Of a DNA stretch of 64,000 nt, positions 23,657 to 36,138 are shown piece after piece (the first letter of the stretch is position 1; each line of letters opens with the position of its first letter). Origin of the DNA: Blastomyces gilchristii SLH14081 (lineage: Eukaryota > Ascomycota > Eurotiomycetes > Onygenales > Ajellomycetaceae); assembly GCF_000003855.2 (NCBI RefSeq), contig NW_003101682.1:807178-871177 (forward strand), in the 5' to 3' direction. A program made the position numbers and the translations under genes. A model generated the notes under the pieces. It was not told the DNA's origin. It searched no databases and saw only the letters and a list, made by a program, of their open reading frames with translations.

Positions 23657-24032
23657 TCTGTTAAAACAGCTATTTACTATCTTTTGATAATTTGTTTCAT
23701 TACAGTCTCTCTTTATTTTACTTTACTTTTTTCTTTCTATTTTTTTCTATCTATTGATTTAATATATCTATCTTTAAGACTGTGTTCTCTTTTCTTTTGT
23801 CATGATATTGTCAAATGATTTCAAAGTATCAGAAGATGTTAAAACACTGCAATTTGTAAACACGTTTTTGTATTCTGGGCTCGAATTTTCTGATTTTGCA
23901 TATCTGAAATTGATGAATGTATAATAGTTATCTTTTTAGATCTAGGAAAAACCCTGAGAACTTTTGAGTCTCAGGTAGATGTCATAATCTCTGACTGTAT
24001 ACATCTATAATTGAAGAATAATAATAATAATA
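23657..24032 (+). repeat. LINE 3' UTR and (AAT)n tail, L1
   Basis: About 375 bp that match the L3 tail (54547-54925), ending tataattgaagaataat at 24006-24022 and an AAT run to 24032. B2 gag resumes at about 24033. Confidence 0.85.
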
Positions 24033-24453
24033 GTAACTGATCAGAGCATATTACTTTCAACTGTCAATCAGCCTACATGTCTTCTCATTCAAAGAATGAA
24101 TCAGTGTCTGTTCGTCAATCACATTACATTAGAGAAGGATTCAGAAGATAACTATGAGAATGCTCTGATGAAACAGGGAAAAGATTAGCTTCTGTTCAAA
24201 TTTGTAAGCAGGACCTTGAAGAGATCAGATGATAATAATTTGAAGAGAAATTGACAATGAACACAATTCTTGTATCTAGTGTAATAGATAACATGTATAA
24301 TATAAAAGCCATGATAGACAGCAGTCTATGTCATTATACAATGATTAAATCTTCAATTATAAGACATTATATTCTTCAGTATATTCTCTTATCAAGACCC
24401 TGACTTCTCATAGAATTTAATGATCTAAAAGATATTCACACTTGTTACATAGT
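24033..24453 (+). mobile_element. B2, family B element, gag-protease fragment left of B3
   Basis: B gag and protease sequence, beginning exactly inside the zinc knuckle (cf. B3 at 26014) and ending in protease where B3 is inserted. Protease starts about 24257 (ATGAACACAATTCTTG...). The 5' LTR and first part of gag of B2 are absent from the window. Confidence 0.85.
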
Positions 24454-24783
24454 TGTGGCGGGCTGCGCCCGATCGATCATATAGACTATTCCGTTACACT
24501 CCATAGATTCTTCCGCTCCACTCCATAGATTCTTCCACTCCACTCTTGAACATGTATGCTCTGATTCTCGGCCATTCTTGATCACCGATCCTCAGCCGCC
24601 ATGAACACGTATAGATTCTTCCACCCCGAAGCTCCACTATATACACCATCACATATGTGTATAAATATTCACTCTGATTGCTGATTTCTACACTTTCTCT
24701 TTCTTTCCTTCTCTAATGTTTTTCTTTTTGTTATATAAGACCTATCAATATTATACTGATCTATTCAGCGTAGACTTCTTACA
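24454..24783 (+). repeat. 5' LTR of B3
   Basis: 330 bp, tgtggcgggctg...ttaca. Carries a short duplication (a catagattcttcc unit repeated at about 24505-24535). Confidence 0.95.
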
Positions 24784-26264
24784 CTAGAAAAACATTCATC
24801 ATCTTCTTATTAGAAATGATTATTCATGCATCATCTTCTCATTAGAAATGATTACATATCAAGAGATATCTGAACACGTAACAATGTGTAAGAAAGAGAA
24901 ACAGTTAAGCAGATACTGAGTTCTCAGATAGAAGCTTGCTTATTAGTCACTCTGGCCCTGCAATAAGATCTTACAAAGAGAATATCAGTGAAAGACTTAA
25001 GAGTTCTGACACTCAGATGTATGAGATATTCATACAATTATACTTCTTCAGATTTCACAGATATCATACATCTGATAAACAATATAATCATATCTAACAA
25101 TAATATGAGAGAATTCTCAAGTGTGAGCATAGAAGTGATACCACAGTGGCTCTGAGCAATGTTGAAATTATAACAATAATAAATAGCTGATATGCATACA
25201 ACTCAACAACTTCAATATGAAGAGATTCAATGATTAACTTATGTGATTTCAACATCTACAGAATTGAATACAAAAGTACTGAAAGAATGCTTAGATGCTT
25301 TCATATATTTTAATACTTTCAATCTCACTCTCTACTCATCATGAAGAATGAAAATGCTTGTAAAGCTGAGTGTAGATGAAGATATTATTGATTCATTAAT
25401 TAATCAAGATTGATATATCAATGAATGATTGAAGAATTGTATAAAACAGAAGTTTCATTCATAGATGACAGCATGTGAATCAGTATTATGAACACCTGAC
25501 AACATCATGAAACATCTTGATGTTCTGTTTTAAGACACTGTCATGCAATAGAAAGTATTAGATTGATTACAGAGTATCTGATAGAGAAACACTTCTCTTA
25601 TAATATTCATCTCTAACTTCAACATCAAGATTCAAGAAGCAGGTAATCAATCTTGAGAGAATCAAATAAAGATTAACATGCTTAAGAAGATATTGACTTT
25701 TGAACTCTTACAGACTCTTATAACTGTAGATGAAGACCAGACTTATGAAGGCTTCTGCACACAGCTTCAGACATTGAACAACTGTCTTACCAAGCTCAAG
25801 AGTATACAAAACAGTGACAGAAGATGTTACATTTCAGTCACTCACACACCTGTGCTGAAGAATAACAACAATGATGCAGATGCTATGAACTGAGTAGACT
25901 TGAATGTCTATATATAAGCAAGAGTCTTCACTGTCTGAACAGACTTCTAAATCTCTGAGATCACTTCTGAAGAAGTCACTGATCAATATTAATATAAAGT
26001 ATGCATTAACTGTAACTGATCAGAACACATTACTTTCAACTGCTGATTAATCTATGTGTCTTCATACTTGAGAGAAAGATCAGTGTCTTCTCATTTAAAA
26101 AATGAATCAGTGTCTGTCCGCATCAATCATATTATATTAGAGAAAGATTTGAAAGATAACTATGAGAATGCTCTGATGAAATAGAGAAAAGATTAGCTTC
26201 TGTTCAAATTTGTAAACAGAAGCTTGAAGAGATTGAATAATAATAATTTAAAGAGAAAATAACA
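24784..26264 (+). pseudogene. Gag, B3
   Basis: The capsid part is degenerate, with one clear open stretch at 25678-25893 (MLKKILTFELLQTLIT) that recurs in B1 and B4. A nucleocapsid CCHC knuckle at 26002-26043 reads C-I-N-C, four residues, H, four residues, C, with one in-frame TGA between. It packages genomic RNA in this family. The same knuckle is at 37414-37455 in B4. The start codon is not resolvable. Confidence 0.75.
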
Positions 26265-26620
26265 ATGAATGTGATTCTTGTATCTACTGTGATTGATAAC
26301 ATGTATAATAGGAAAGTCATGATAGACAGCAGTCTATATTACTATGCAATGATAAAATCTTCAGTTGTAAGACATTATAATCTTCAGTGTATCTCTTTAT
26401 CAAAACCTCAACTTCTCACAGAATTTGATGATCTGAAAGATATTTGTACTCATTATATGATAAAACTAAACATAGATGTGAGAGAATATCAACATGAAGA
26501 TATCTATACATATGAAGTTGATAATCTCAATTATAATCTTATATTAGAACTTGTCTGACTATCTGAACAAGGCATCTTACTGAATGCTTGAAACAGGAGC
26601 TTGATATTCTCTAATGATGA
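26265..26620 (+). pseudogene. Ty3 aspartic protease, B3
   Basis: The open part (26265-26558) starts MNVILVSTVIDNMY. The active-site triad is now DSS in KVMIDSSLYYY. A conserved LSKPQLLTEFDD block (usual LSKPR...) follows, and the closing LILELV then TGA (Trp) and LSEQGI marks the LILG-x-PWL end. Processing enzyme of Gag-Pol. The Gly of the active site is lost by a G-to-A change. Confidence 0.85.
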
Positions 26621-26899
26621 TAGAATTCATGAAGATAATATTCACAAGACTATGAATCTTACACAGATCTCTGCTAACACTTATAAAATACTCTGAAAAA
26701 GAAGTTATCATCAAAATCACTGACAGAGTCACTGACAAGTTCATTGATAGCAGAATCATATATCAATCTATTTCACTAGTCTGACTGATATTAAAAAGAC
26801 TCTAGAAAAGTGATTCTGTGTTATAATAACAAATTCTTGTACAAAACTTTCTCAATAATATTATGAATATCTAGATGTTCTCTGACAAGATAATATTAT

Positions 26900-28260
26900 A
26901 AATATACCTCTCTTATAAGGTTCTGAAGTGAATCACAGTATCAAGTTAGAGAAAAAGAATGATAAGAACTCTGAACTGTCATGAGACTCTCTTTATAACA
27001 TGTCTCAAGATAAACTCCTTCTTCTTTGAAAGACACTCAATGATCTGTTGAATAAAGAATTTATATGTGTTAGCAACTCTTTCATCACAGCCTCTATTCT
27101 CTTTGCAAAGAAACCAGATGAAGAACTTCAATTCTGTGTGAATTATCAAGAATTGAACAGAGTAACAAAGAAAGACTGTTATTCTTTATCTCTTATTAAT
27201 AAAACTCTAGCTTACATTGAATAAGCTCAATGATTTACAAAGTTAGATATCATCACTGCATTTCATAAGATTCATATTACTGAAGAAGATGAGTGACTTA
27301 CAGTATTCTAAACATAATATGATCTCTTTGAATGAGTAGTCACACTCTTTGAACTGATCAATGTTCTCAGTACATTTCAGAAGTATATCAACTGAGCACT
27401 CTGAGACTTTCTTAATAAATTTGTATCTGCTTATCTAGATAACATTCTCATCTTCACTGATGAATTCAGAAAGAAATATCAAGAGCATGTGCAAAGAGTA
27501 TTATAACAACTATAAGAAGTAGAACTATCAATTGATATTGACAAGTGTGATTTTGAAGTCAAGAGTACTAAATACTTAGATTTCATCATAGAAGCTGATA
27601 AGAGAATTCAAATAAATTCTGAGAAGATCTCTGCTATTCTTGAAGAAGAGACTCTGTACACTGTGAAAGATGTATGAAGCTTCATCAGATTTACTAACTT
27701 CTATCAGCAATTTATATAAAACTTCTCAGATATTATGAGATCACTTACAGAACTCACTAAGAAAGACTTATTATTTCAATGATTAGCAGACACTGAAGCT
27801 GCATTTATACAGATGAAGAAGATATTCATTAATATCTCTCTGCTGATAACATTCAATTCTGATTATAAGACAGTTGTTGAAGCTGATTTCTCTGACTGTA
27901 TAACAGAAGAAGTAATATTATAATATAATAACAAAGATATTCTATAATCATGTGTCTTCATATCTAAGAAACTGAGTCCTGCTGAATACAATTATAAGAT
28001 CTATAATAAGAAACTTCTCATAATTATATACTGCTTAGAAGAATGAGACTCTGAACTCTGAAGTGTCTCTGAATTTGAGATAGTCACAGATTATAAGCAT
28101 CTCAAATACTTCACAACTACTTATAAACTCACTGAATAATAGATGCAATGATCTGAGTTCTTAAGTTACTTTTATTTTATAATACACTACTGTTCTGACA
28201 GTCAGAACTCAATGACAGATGCTCTCTTATGATGAGAGTAAGATATATCATCTGATATAA
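26900..28260 (+). pseudogene. Ty3 reverse transcriptase and RNase H, B3
   Basis: Reverse transcriptase is seen from FAKKPDEELQFCVNYQELN (27100-27156) through AYLDNILIFTDEF (27430-27468; first Asp of YLDD kept, second now Asn) to FIRFTNFYQQFI (27681-27717). RNase H begins with VVEADFSDCITEE (27872-27910), contains KKLSPAEYNYKIYNKKLL (27966-28019) and ends near a QNSMTDALL block (28203-28230). Stops fall at conserved Trp/Arg/Gln sites. Copies cDNA and removes the RNA strand. Confidence 0.9.
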
Positions 28261-29877
28261 CAGATACTCACTGAATGAACTGAGAGCATTAGCTCTTGAA
28301 TCTGAAGATACTAGTTGATCAAGATGAAACAGCTCATGAAACTATACATGCTTCTCTGATTAGAACTGTCACTGATATCTCAACTTCTTCTGAACCTATA
28401 TTAGATAAGCTATAGTATACAGCAGCTCAAACTGATGAACTTCTTTAAGCACTCACTGAAGCAGTATAACAAGAAGCATTCTGATTTTTCTCAGAATTAT
28501 ATGTAAGAACTGACATCTCAGAATATTCAATCAATGATAATAACACTCTACAATTTCATAAACAATGCTGAGTCTCTTACTCTGAACTCTTACACACCTG
28601 AATAATGCAAGAGATATATAATTCATATATGACTGATCATTCAGACTGTGAACAACTGTATAGAATGATCTTCTGAGAGTTCTATTAACCTGAGATATTA
28701 AACAGCATCAGACACTTTATCTGAAACTGTAATCACTGTTCTTCTGTTATCTCATGAAAGAACTGTAGAAAAGATCTACTAAAATCACTCAATGTTTCTG
28801 ATAGAATCTGATGAGATGTAGTAATTGACTTCACTGTTAATCTATCTAAGAGTAAGAATTATAGAAACATTCTGATCATTGTTAACTGACTAAGTAAAGA
28901 TATAATATTGAAATCTTATAATAAGATGAATACTGAACAAGTTGCTGAAGCCTTCTTATAGAGTTCATTCTATCAGATATATGAATTACTGTGATCAATA
29001 GTATTGAATTAAGATTATTAATTCATGAGTATTCTCTGAATAAGAATCTGTTAAGTTCTCAAGATTACACACTATCTGTCAACTGTCTATCATCTCAAGA
29101 CTGATGATACATCAGAATAAATAATTCAGACTGTAAAGAACTATCTTCATAAGTTCTGTAATTATTTATAAGATAATTGATATGATCTGCTTCTACACAC
29201 AGAGATCACTATCAATAAATAAGATACTATTTCAACAGATATAAGTCTGTTCTTTCTTACATATAATTATCACATGAAGGTGTCAAATCTTCTAGAGATT
29301 ACACAGTTCACACTGAACTCTCACAGTCTGATTCAGATCACTGATAATATAGTAATAAAGCTCTGAGATATCTGTGATTAAGCAGAGGTCTTCATAGCAA
29401 CTGTGAAACAAGATCAAGAGAATGAAATCAATATTCACTGAGATCTCACTGAATAATATAAGATAGAAGATCTGATATAATTAAATCTTAAGAATATACA
29501 AATCATATATTCATCTTGTACACTAGATTACCATCATGTCAGATATAAAGTGATAGAAGTTCTAGATAGTTATAACTACTATCTTGACACATCATCAGAG
29601 ATTTATAATATATTTCACACAAGCTTGCTCTGCTGCACTGTCACTGATCTGTTCTCTTCTCAACTGACTTTTAACTGACAGTCACCAGGTTTTATAGAAG
29701 AAGATAATGAGCTTGAGTAAGAGATTGAGAATATTCTTGATAAGAGATCTCACAGCTGCAGCTGATAATATCTTGTGAAATGAGTCAGCTGCAATCAATT
29801 AACCTGAACTTCAAGTTCTGTGTTATTCAAAACAGTGGTTCTTGACTAATAAGAACTGCTTCTGAAAGAGAGACTAA
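28261..29877 (+). pseudogene. Integrase with C-terminal chromodomain, B3
   Basis: The zinc-binding start lies around 28600-28800, with the core to about 29060 (a DVVIDFTVNLSKSK-like block near 28815-28860). The linker continues to a VIEVLDSYNYYLDT box and IYNIFHTSLL (about 29551-29625). The last part, 29697-29870, aligns with chromodomains: an acidic start, EIENILDKRSH, then YLVK and a Trp-like position now TGA, then an ALD-like end. Chromodomain integrases target heterochromatin by reading methylated histone H3. All frames are interrupted. Confidence 0.8.
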
Positions 29878-30207
29878 TGTGATGAGCTGCACCTGATCAA
29901 TTATATAGACTATTTCATTAGACTTCATAGATTCTTTCACTTCACTTCATAGATTCTTCTGCTTCACTCTCAAACATGTATGCTCTGATTCTTGGTCATT
30001 CTCAATTGCTGATCCTTGGCTGCCATGAACATGTATAGATTCTTCCGCCCCGAAGCTCCACTATGTACATCATCATATATGTGTATAAATATTCACTCTG
30101 ATTGCTGATTTCTACACTTTCTCTTTCTTTTCTTCTCTAACGTTTTTCTCTTTGTTATATAAGACCTATCAATATTATACCGATCTATTCGGCGTAGGCC
30201 TCTTACA
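29878..30207 (+). repeat. 3' LTR of B3
   Basis: 330 bp, same length as the 5' LTR. Its left half is mutated (tgtgatgagctg) and its right half keeps CpG (cgatctattcggcgtaggcc). Confidence 0.95.
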
Positions 30208-33200
30208 ATAGTGAAACTAAACATAGATATTGAAGAACATCAATATAAAGATGTCTATATATACAAAGTTAAGAATCTTGACTATTATCTTATACTAGAA
30301 CTTGTCTAGCTATCTGGACAAGACATCTTGTTAAATGATTAAAACAGAACCTTAATATTCTCTAACAATAATAGAATTCACAAAGATGATATTCATAAGA
30401 CTATGAATCTTACACAGATCTCTGTCAATACTTATAAAATACTCTGAAAAAGAAGTTATCATCAAAATCACTAACAGAGTTACTAATAAAGTTATTAATA
30501 GCAGAATCATGTATCAATCTATTTCATCAGTCTAGCTAATATCAAGAAAGCTCTAGAAAAGTTATTCTGTACTACAATAACAGATTCTCACACAAAACTC
30601 TCTTAATAATATCATGAATATCTAGATGTCATTTGATAAGATAATATTATGAATATATCTTCTTTACAAGGCTCAGAAGTGAATCACAGTATTAAGTTAG
30701 AAAAGAAGAATGATAAGAACTCTGAGTCATCATAAGACTCTCTTTATAATATATCTCAAGATGAACTTCTTCTTCTTTGAAAGACACTCAATGATCTGTT
30801 GAACAAAGAATTCATACATATTAACAACTCTTTCAGTGCAGCTTCTATTCTCTTTACAAAGAAGTTAGATAAAGAACTTCAATTCTGTGTGAACTATCAA
30901 GATCTGAACAGATTGACAAAGAAAGATCATTATTCTTTATCTCTTATCAATGAAACTCTAGCATATATCAGATGAGCTCAATAATTTACAAAGCTAGATG
31001 TCATCACTGTGTTTCATAAGATTTGTATCACTGGAGAAGATGAATGACTTACAGCATTCTGAACACATTATAATCTCTTTGAATGAGTAGTCACACTCTT
31101 TAAACTAGCTAATACTCTCAGTATATTTCAGAAGTATATCAACTGAGCACTCTTAGATTTCCTTGATGAGTTTGCATCTGCATATCTAGATAACATTCTC
31201 ATCTTCACTGACAGAGTCAGAAAAGAACTTCAAGAACATATGTAGAAGATATTACAATGATTATAAGAGACAGAACTATCAATAGATATTAACAAGTGTG
31301 ATTTTAAAGTCAAGAGTACAAAATATCTCGACTTTATCATAGAAGCTGGTAAGAGAATTTGAATGAATCCTGAGAAGGTCTCTGCTATTCTCAAGTGAGA
31401 GGCTTCATATACTGTGAAAGATATACAAAGCTTCATTGAACTTACTAACTTCTATTAGTGATTTATACAAAACTTCTCAGATATTGTGAGATCACTTACA
31501 GAACTCACTAAGAAAGACTCAGTATTTCAATGATCAGTGAACACTGAAGCTGTATTTACACAGATGAAGAAGATGTTCATTAATACCTCTCTACTAATAA
31601 CATTTGATTCTGATTGTGAGACAGTTGTTGAAGCTGATTTCTCTGACTATGTTACAGAAGAAGCTATAATGCAACTATGAGATCTATAATAAGAAACTTC
31701 TCGCGATCGTACGCTGTCTAGAAGAATGAGACTCTGAACTCTGAAGCATCTCTGAATTTGAGATAATCACAGATTATAAGAATCTTAAGCACTTCATAAC
31801 TACCTGTAAACTCACTGAATAACAGATACAATGATCTGAGTTCTTAAGCCACTTTCATTTTACAATACACTACTGTTCTGGCAGTCAGAACTTGATGACA
31901 GATGCTCTCTCATAACAAGAGCAAGATATACCATTCAATGTAACAGATACTCACTGAATAAATTAAGAGCATCAGCTCTTGAATCTGAAGATACTAGTTG
32001 ATCAAGATGAAACAGCTCATGACACTATACATGCTTCTTCAATTAGAACTGTCACTGATATCTCAACTTCTTTCAAACTTATATTAGATGAACTATGACA
32101 TACAGCAGCTTAAACTGATGAACTTCTCTAAGCACTTATCAGAGCAGTATAACAAGAAGCACTCTGATTTCCCTCAGAACTATGTATAAGAACTGACATC
32201 TCAGAATATTCAATCAATGATAATAATACTCTATAATTCTGTGAATGACACTGAGTTCTTCACTCTGAACTCTTACACACTCAGATAATGTAAGAGATGC
32301 ATAACTCTTGTATAACTGATTATTCAGATCATGAATAACTGTATTAAATAATCTCTCAAGAGTTCTACTGATCTGAGATATCAAACAGTATCAGATGTTT
32401 CATTGAAAACTGTAATCATTATTTCTCTATCATCTTATGAAAGAACTGTAGAAAAGATCTACTGAAATCACTCAATATCTCTAATAGAATCTGATGAGAT
32501 ATAGTAATTAACTTCACTGTTGATCTCTCTGAGAGTAAGAATTATAGAAATGTCCTGGTTATCATGAACTGATTAAGTAAGAATATAATATTAGAACCTT
32601 GTAATAAGATAGATGCTGAACAAGTCACTAAATCTTTTCTAAGAAGTCTATTTTATCAGATGCATGAATTACTGAGATTTATAGTATTAAATCAGAGTCA
32701 TTAATTCATGAGTACTCTCTGAACAAGAATCTGTCAAGTGCTCAAGATTACACATCATTTATCAACTGTCTATTACTCTGAGACTGATGATACATCAGAA
32801 TAGATAATTCAGACTGTAAAGAATTATCTTCATAAGTTCTGTAATTATTCATAAGATAATTGATGTGATCTTCTTCTACATGCTGAAGTCACTATCAATG
32901 ACTGAGATGCTGTTTCAACAGGTGTAAGCCTGTTCTTTCTTACATATAAATATCATATGAAAGTACTGAATCTTCTAAAGATCATACATTTCACATCAAA
33001 TTTCTGCAGTCTGATTCAGATCACTGATAATGTAGTAATAAAACTCTGAGATACTTATGATTGAGTAGAAGCCTGCATGATGAGCACTAAACAGAATCAA
33101 GAGAATTGAATCAATGTTCACTGAGACCTCACTGAGCAATATAAGATAGAAGATCTAGTATAATTGAATCTTAAGAATATACAGATCACACACTCATCTC

Positions 33201-33889
33201 ACACACTGAATTATCATTATACAAAGTATAAAGTGATAGAAGTTCTAGACAGTTATAACTACTATCTTGACACACTATCAGAGATTTATAATGTCTTTTA
33301 TACAAGATTACTTCATCACACTGTTACTGATTCATTCTCTTCTCAACTGACTTCTGACTGACAGCTGTCAGGCATTATAGAAGAAGATAACAAACTTTAA
33401 TAAGAGATTAAAAATATTCTTGATAGGAGATCCCACAGTCGCAGCTGACAATATCTTGTGAAATGAGTCAGCTATAATTGCCTGATCTGAACTCTGAGTT
33501 CCATGTTATCTGAGACTGCAGCCCTTGACTGATGAGAGCTACATATGATTAAGAAAGAGAGAGAGAGCTAATGTAATGAGCTGCATCTGATCAATTATAT
33601 AGACTATTCTGTTACACTTCACAGATTTCTATCACTTCAATTCTCAGTCATTAATTCTCAGCTGAAAATCTACAGAATTTCTATTCTTCTGCTCTGAAGC
33701 TTCACTGTGTACAAAAACCTCTATTCTTTTGCCCTGAAGTTTCACTGCATATACCACTGTGTACATGTATAAATATTCACTTCAATTGCTGATTCTCACA
33801 CTTTCTCTTTCCTTTCTTCTCTAATGTTTTTCTCTTTGTTATATAAGATCTATATATTATACCGATCTATTCGGCGTAGGCCTCTTACA
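30208..33889 (+). mobile_element. B2, right part: protease end, pol and 3' LTR
   Basis: Continues B2 after B3 without loss. Reverse transcriptase is about 30840-31450, with AYLDNILIFTD at 31180-31210. RNase H is about 31580-31950 and is missing a short stretch relative to B3 near 31665. Integrase runs to about 33480, with an open piece at 33164-33361 holding VIEVLDSYNYYLDT. The chromodomain is about 33375-33540. The 3' LTR is 33572-33889. After it, family C resumes. Confidence 0.85.
33572..33889 (+). repeat. 3' LTR of B2
   Basis: 318 bp, tgtaatgagctg (mutated tgtggcgggctg) to cctcttaca. The right end keeps cgatctattcggcgtaggcc. Confidence 0.9.
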
Positions 33890-34240
33890 ATGAAGAAAGT
33901 TAGTTTACAGTTCTATAGATTGAAACTGTTATCTAAGTTATAGATATATAATATTGTTTATATCTCTTTACTTCATAAATATAAGAAATTCTCAGAAGAG
34001 AACTCTGTGACTCATCACTCTATTTATAAAGTATTAGAGAGTGAAAGAGAATATCAGATTAAAGAGATTATTAACTCAGAGAAATGAGATTACAAGCTCT
34101 GATTCAAGATTCAGTGATAAGAGTATTCTGATAAAATAAATAAGTTTACTTAGAAATTATCTGAGTAGATAAGATATCTACAGAAGCTGAGACATGACTT
34201 TCATACTATAAATTCTGATAAGTCAGAATAACATAATCTT
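33890..34240 (+). pseudogene. Integrase end and chromodomain, family C
   Basis: First comes the integrase box IYNIVYISLLHKYKK (33946-33990; usual HxVFHVSLL), then a chromodomain at about 34045-34226. The chromodomain reads YQIKEIINSE at its start, then a WKGY-like strand whose Trp codons are now TGA/TAA (EYSDKINKF), and a terminal RYLQKLRHDFH. The linear order matches chromovirus integrases. This identifies C as a second, distinct chromovirus, well diverged from B. It is read through four in-frame stops. Confidence 0.75.
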
Positions 34241-35595
34241 TGCTAAGAATCTGATTGTAACAAAGATATTAACACTGTCATTTATGAAATCTAGTCTATA
34301 AAGATGATGAGTTTCTACTGAGATGAACAGTCTGCAGTGTATGTAAGAAGAAGAAGAAATCATATTATTATTAAAGCTAAAAACAAAGAAAAACAAAAAC
34401 AGAACTATGAACACAATTTAGAGATTAATAAAGAAAAAATAAAGAAAACTCACACTTATATTCTTAATATCTGTGATACTTAATCTTCCTATGACTATTA
34501 ATTCTTCTCTTTAAAGAAGCAGAGAGCATCATGCCTGCAGTACAGATAATTATTATATTTAATATGAAAATTATTAGAAATGCATAGACTTTAAGAGAGT
34601 CCGATATCAGAGTATGTATAGTTGTAACAGAGTCTTAAGAGCTGATCATCTGTGTATATAATTAGATATCTCTTATAAAGCTATGTCTACTCTCTCAGTT
34701 ATGCTGAAGTATTCAGTCTGAAAATAATTGAGATACAGAGAGAAAGCTCATCTATTCAGATTAACTCTTATCATGAATTCATAATATTTACATTATCTAG
34801 ATTACTCATATTTTATAAGTACTCAGAGACTCATCTCTCGTTAATAATAAGATTATAAAAATATACTGCAGTATGAGAACTGTTGATAGAGAATCTAGAC
34901 ATATTTATATATATCTGATCAAAGATCATGTGAGTAGAGAGAGGATGATTATAAGTCTGCAGAGCTGCAGAGAGTACTGACAGTATCAGAAGCTTTACAG
35001 AAACTATTAACTAGAGTCTATAAGAAATAACTTATAGAAAGACTTACAGCAAAGAGTAAAACTATACTGCTGAGAGCTAGAGACTGATCTGAAAGAGATA
35101 CAGAGTTAACTGCTGACTTAAAGATTGAATACTGTGACAGAGCTGAGAAAAGTGAAGATGCTATTATAATTAACAGTGTCTCTGTATCATCAGCTGACAG
35201 AAAGTGATCAGAGATATTATAAGAATGCTTATAAGAAGCTCAGCAGTAGCCAGATATTATTTATAAAGATATTGAAATTGAAAAATTTTTTATTCTTAAG
35301 AAGTTCTTGAATTAATATATAGATAGTATTAGAAACACTTTCTCTCTATTATCTGAGTGAAAGTACTTTATAAATGAATAAGAATACTCATAGTTTATAG
35401 AAATAAAAGCTGTTATAGAAAAAGAGAAAAGAAGATGAGATTTCACAGACAGATCTGAGATATTTATACTACTCTAGAGAGATTTATTTATACTATAAGT
35501 GATTTTATAAAACAGTCAGATCACTCTAGTAAATAAAGAGTGATTATAAATTACAGATCTGAATCTTTATATATAACTATAAAGAGTAATTATTA
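34241..35595 (+). other. Family C downstream region, unassigned
   Basis: About 1.35 kb between the C chromodomain and L4. It is AT-rich with almost no CpG. A frame with few stops runs across about 34940-35250 (it includes LLRARD and TADLKIEYCDRAEK), all interruptions being TGA, TAA or TAG. It may be a decayed coding sequence of C or of another element under it. I do not recognise the product, and no LTR of C could be delimited. Confidence 0.35.
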
Positions 35596-35826
35596 TCAAA
35601 CTTACTGACATAAAATCTTATAAAAGAGAAAATAGCTTGAAAGAGACATGAATATTCTCTAATAGTCAAGAACTCAAGCTGCTTTGAAAAGACTTAAAAA
35701 TAGTCAGATTCATAATGATTAAATAAATCTTGAACTGATTTTAAATTCTGTTAAGAAGATTCAAAAGAGAAGATTATTAAAACTGATTATTCATCTACAC
35801 TGAGTTCCTGCTCATATGAATATTTA
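35596..35826 (+). pseudogene. L4, 5'-truncated LINE, RNase H part left of B4
   Basis: Begins inside the RNase H domain of ORF2 (cf. L1 at 22885) and runs into the B4 insertion. It contains the equivalent of FSDSQAALKRL, with a small duplication (caagaactcaag). It continues at 49858. 5' truncation is typical of LINE insertions. Confidence 0.8.
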
Positions 35827-36138
35827 TGTGGCGGGCTGCGCCTGATCAATCATATAGACTATTCTGTTACACTTCACAGATTCCAACCACTTCATTCTTG
35901 AACACATATGCTCTGATTCTCAGCCATTCTCAATCGCCGATCCTCGGCCGCTATGAACGCGTATAGATTCTTCCACCCCGAAGCTCCACTGCATACACCA
36001 CCACATACATGTATAAATATTCACTTTGATCACTGATTCTCACACTTTCTCTTTCTTTTCCTTCTCTAATGTTTTTCTCTTTGTTATATAACATCTATAT
36101 ATATATCATACCGATCAATTCGGCATAAGTCTCTTACA
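35827..36138 (+). repeat. 5' LTR of B4
   Basis: 312 bp, tgtggcgggctgcgcc to ctcttaca. CpG is kept in several patches. Confidence 0.95.

Larger units (their letters stand above)
10713..24032 (+). mobile_element. L1, Tad1-like LINE (hybrid of two copies?), interrupted by B1
   Basis: A near full-length LINE: 5' UTR from 10713, interrupted by B1 (11323-17011), then ORF1, ORF2 with endonuclease, reverse transcriptase and RNase H, a 3' UTR and an (AAT)n tail at 24017-24032. The left flank is family C but the right flank is the gag of B2, so its two ends lie in different hosts. See the findings for a recombination explanation. Confidence 0.85.
24454..30207 (+). mobile_element. B3, complete family B Ty3 chromovirus
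   Basis: 5,754 bp with two 330 bp LTRs (24454-24783 and 29878-30207) and a perfect 5 bp duplication atagt at 24449-24453 and 30208-30212. It is inserted in the protease of B2. Order: gag with CCHC knuckle, protease, reverse transcriptase, RNase H, integrase, chromodomain. It is the reference copy for this family in the window. Confidence 0.95.
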
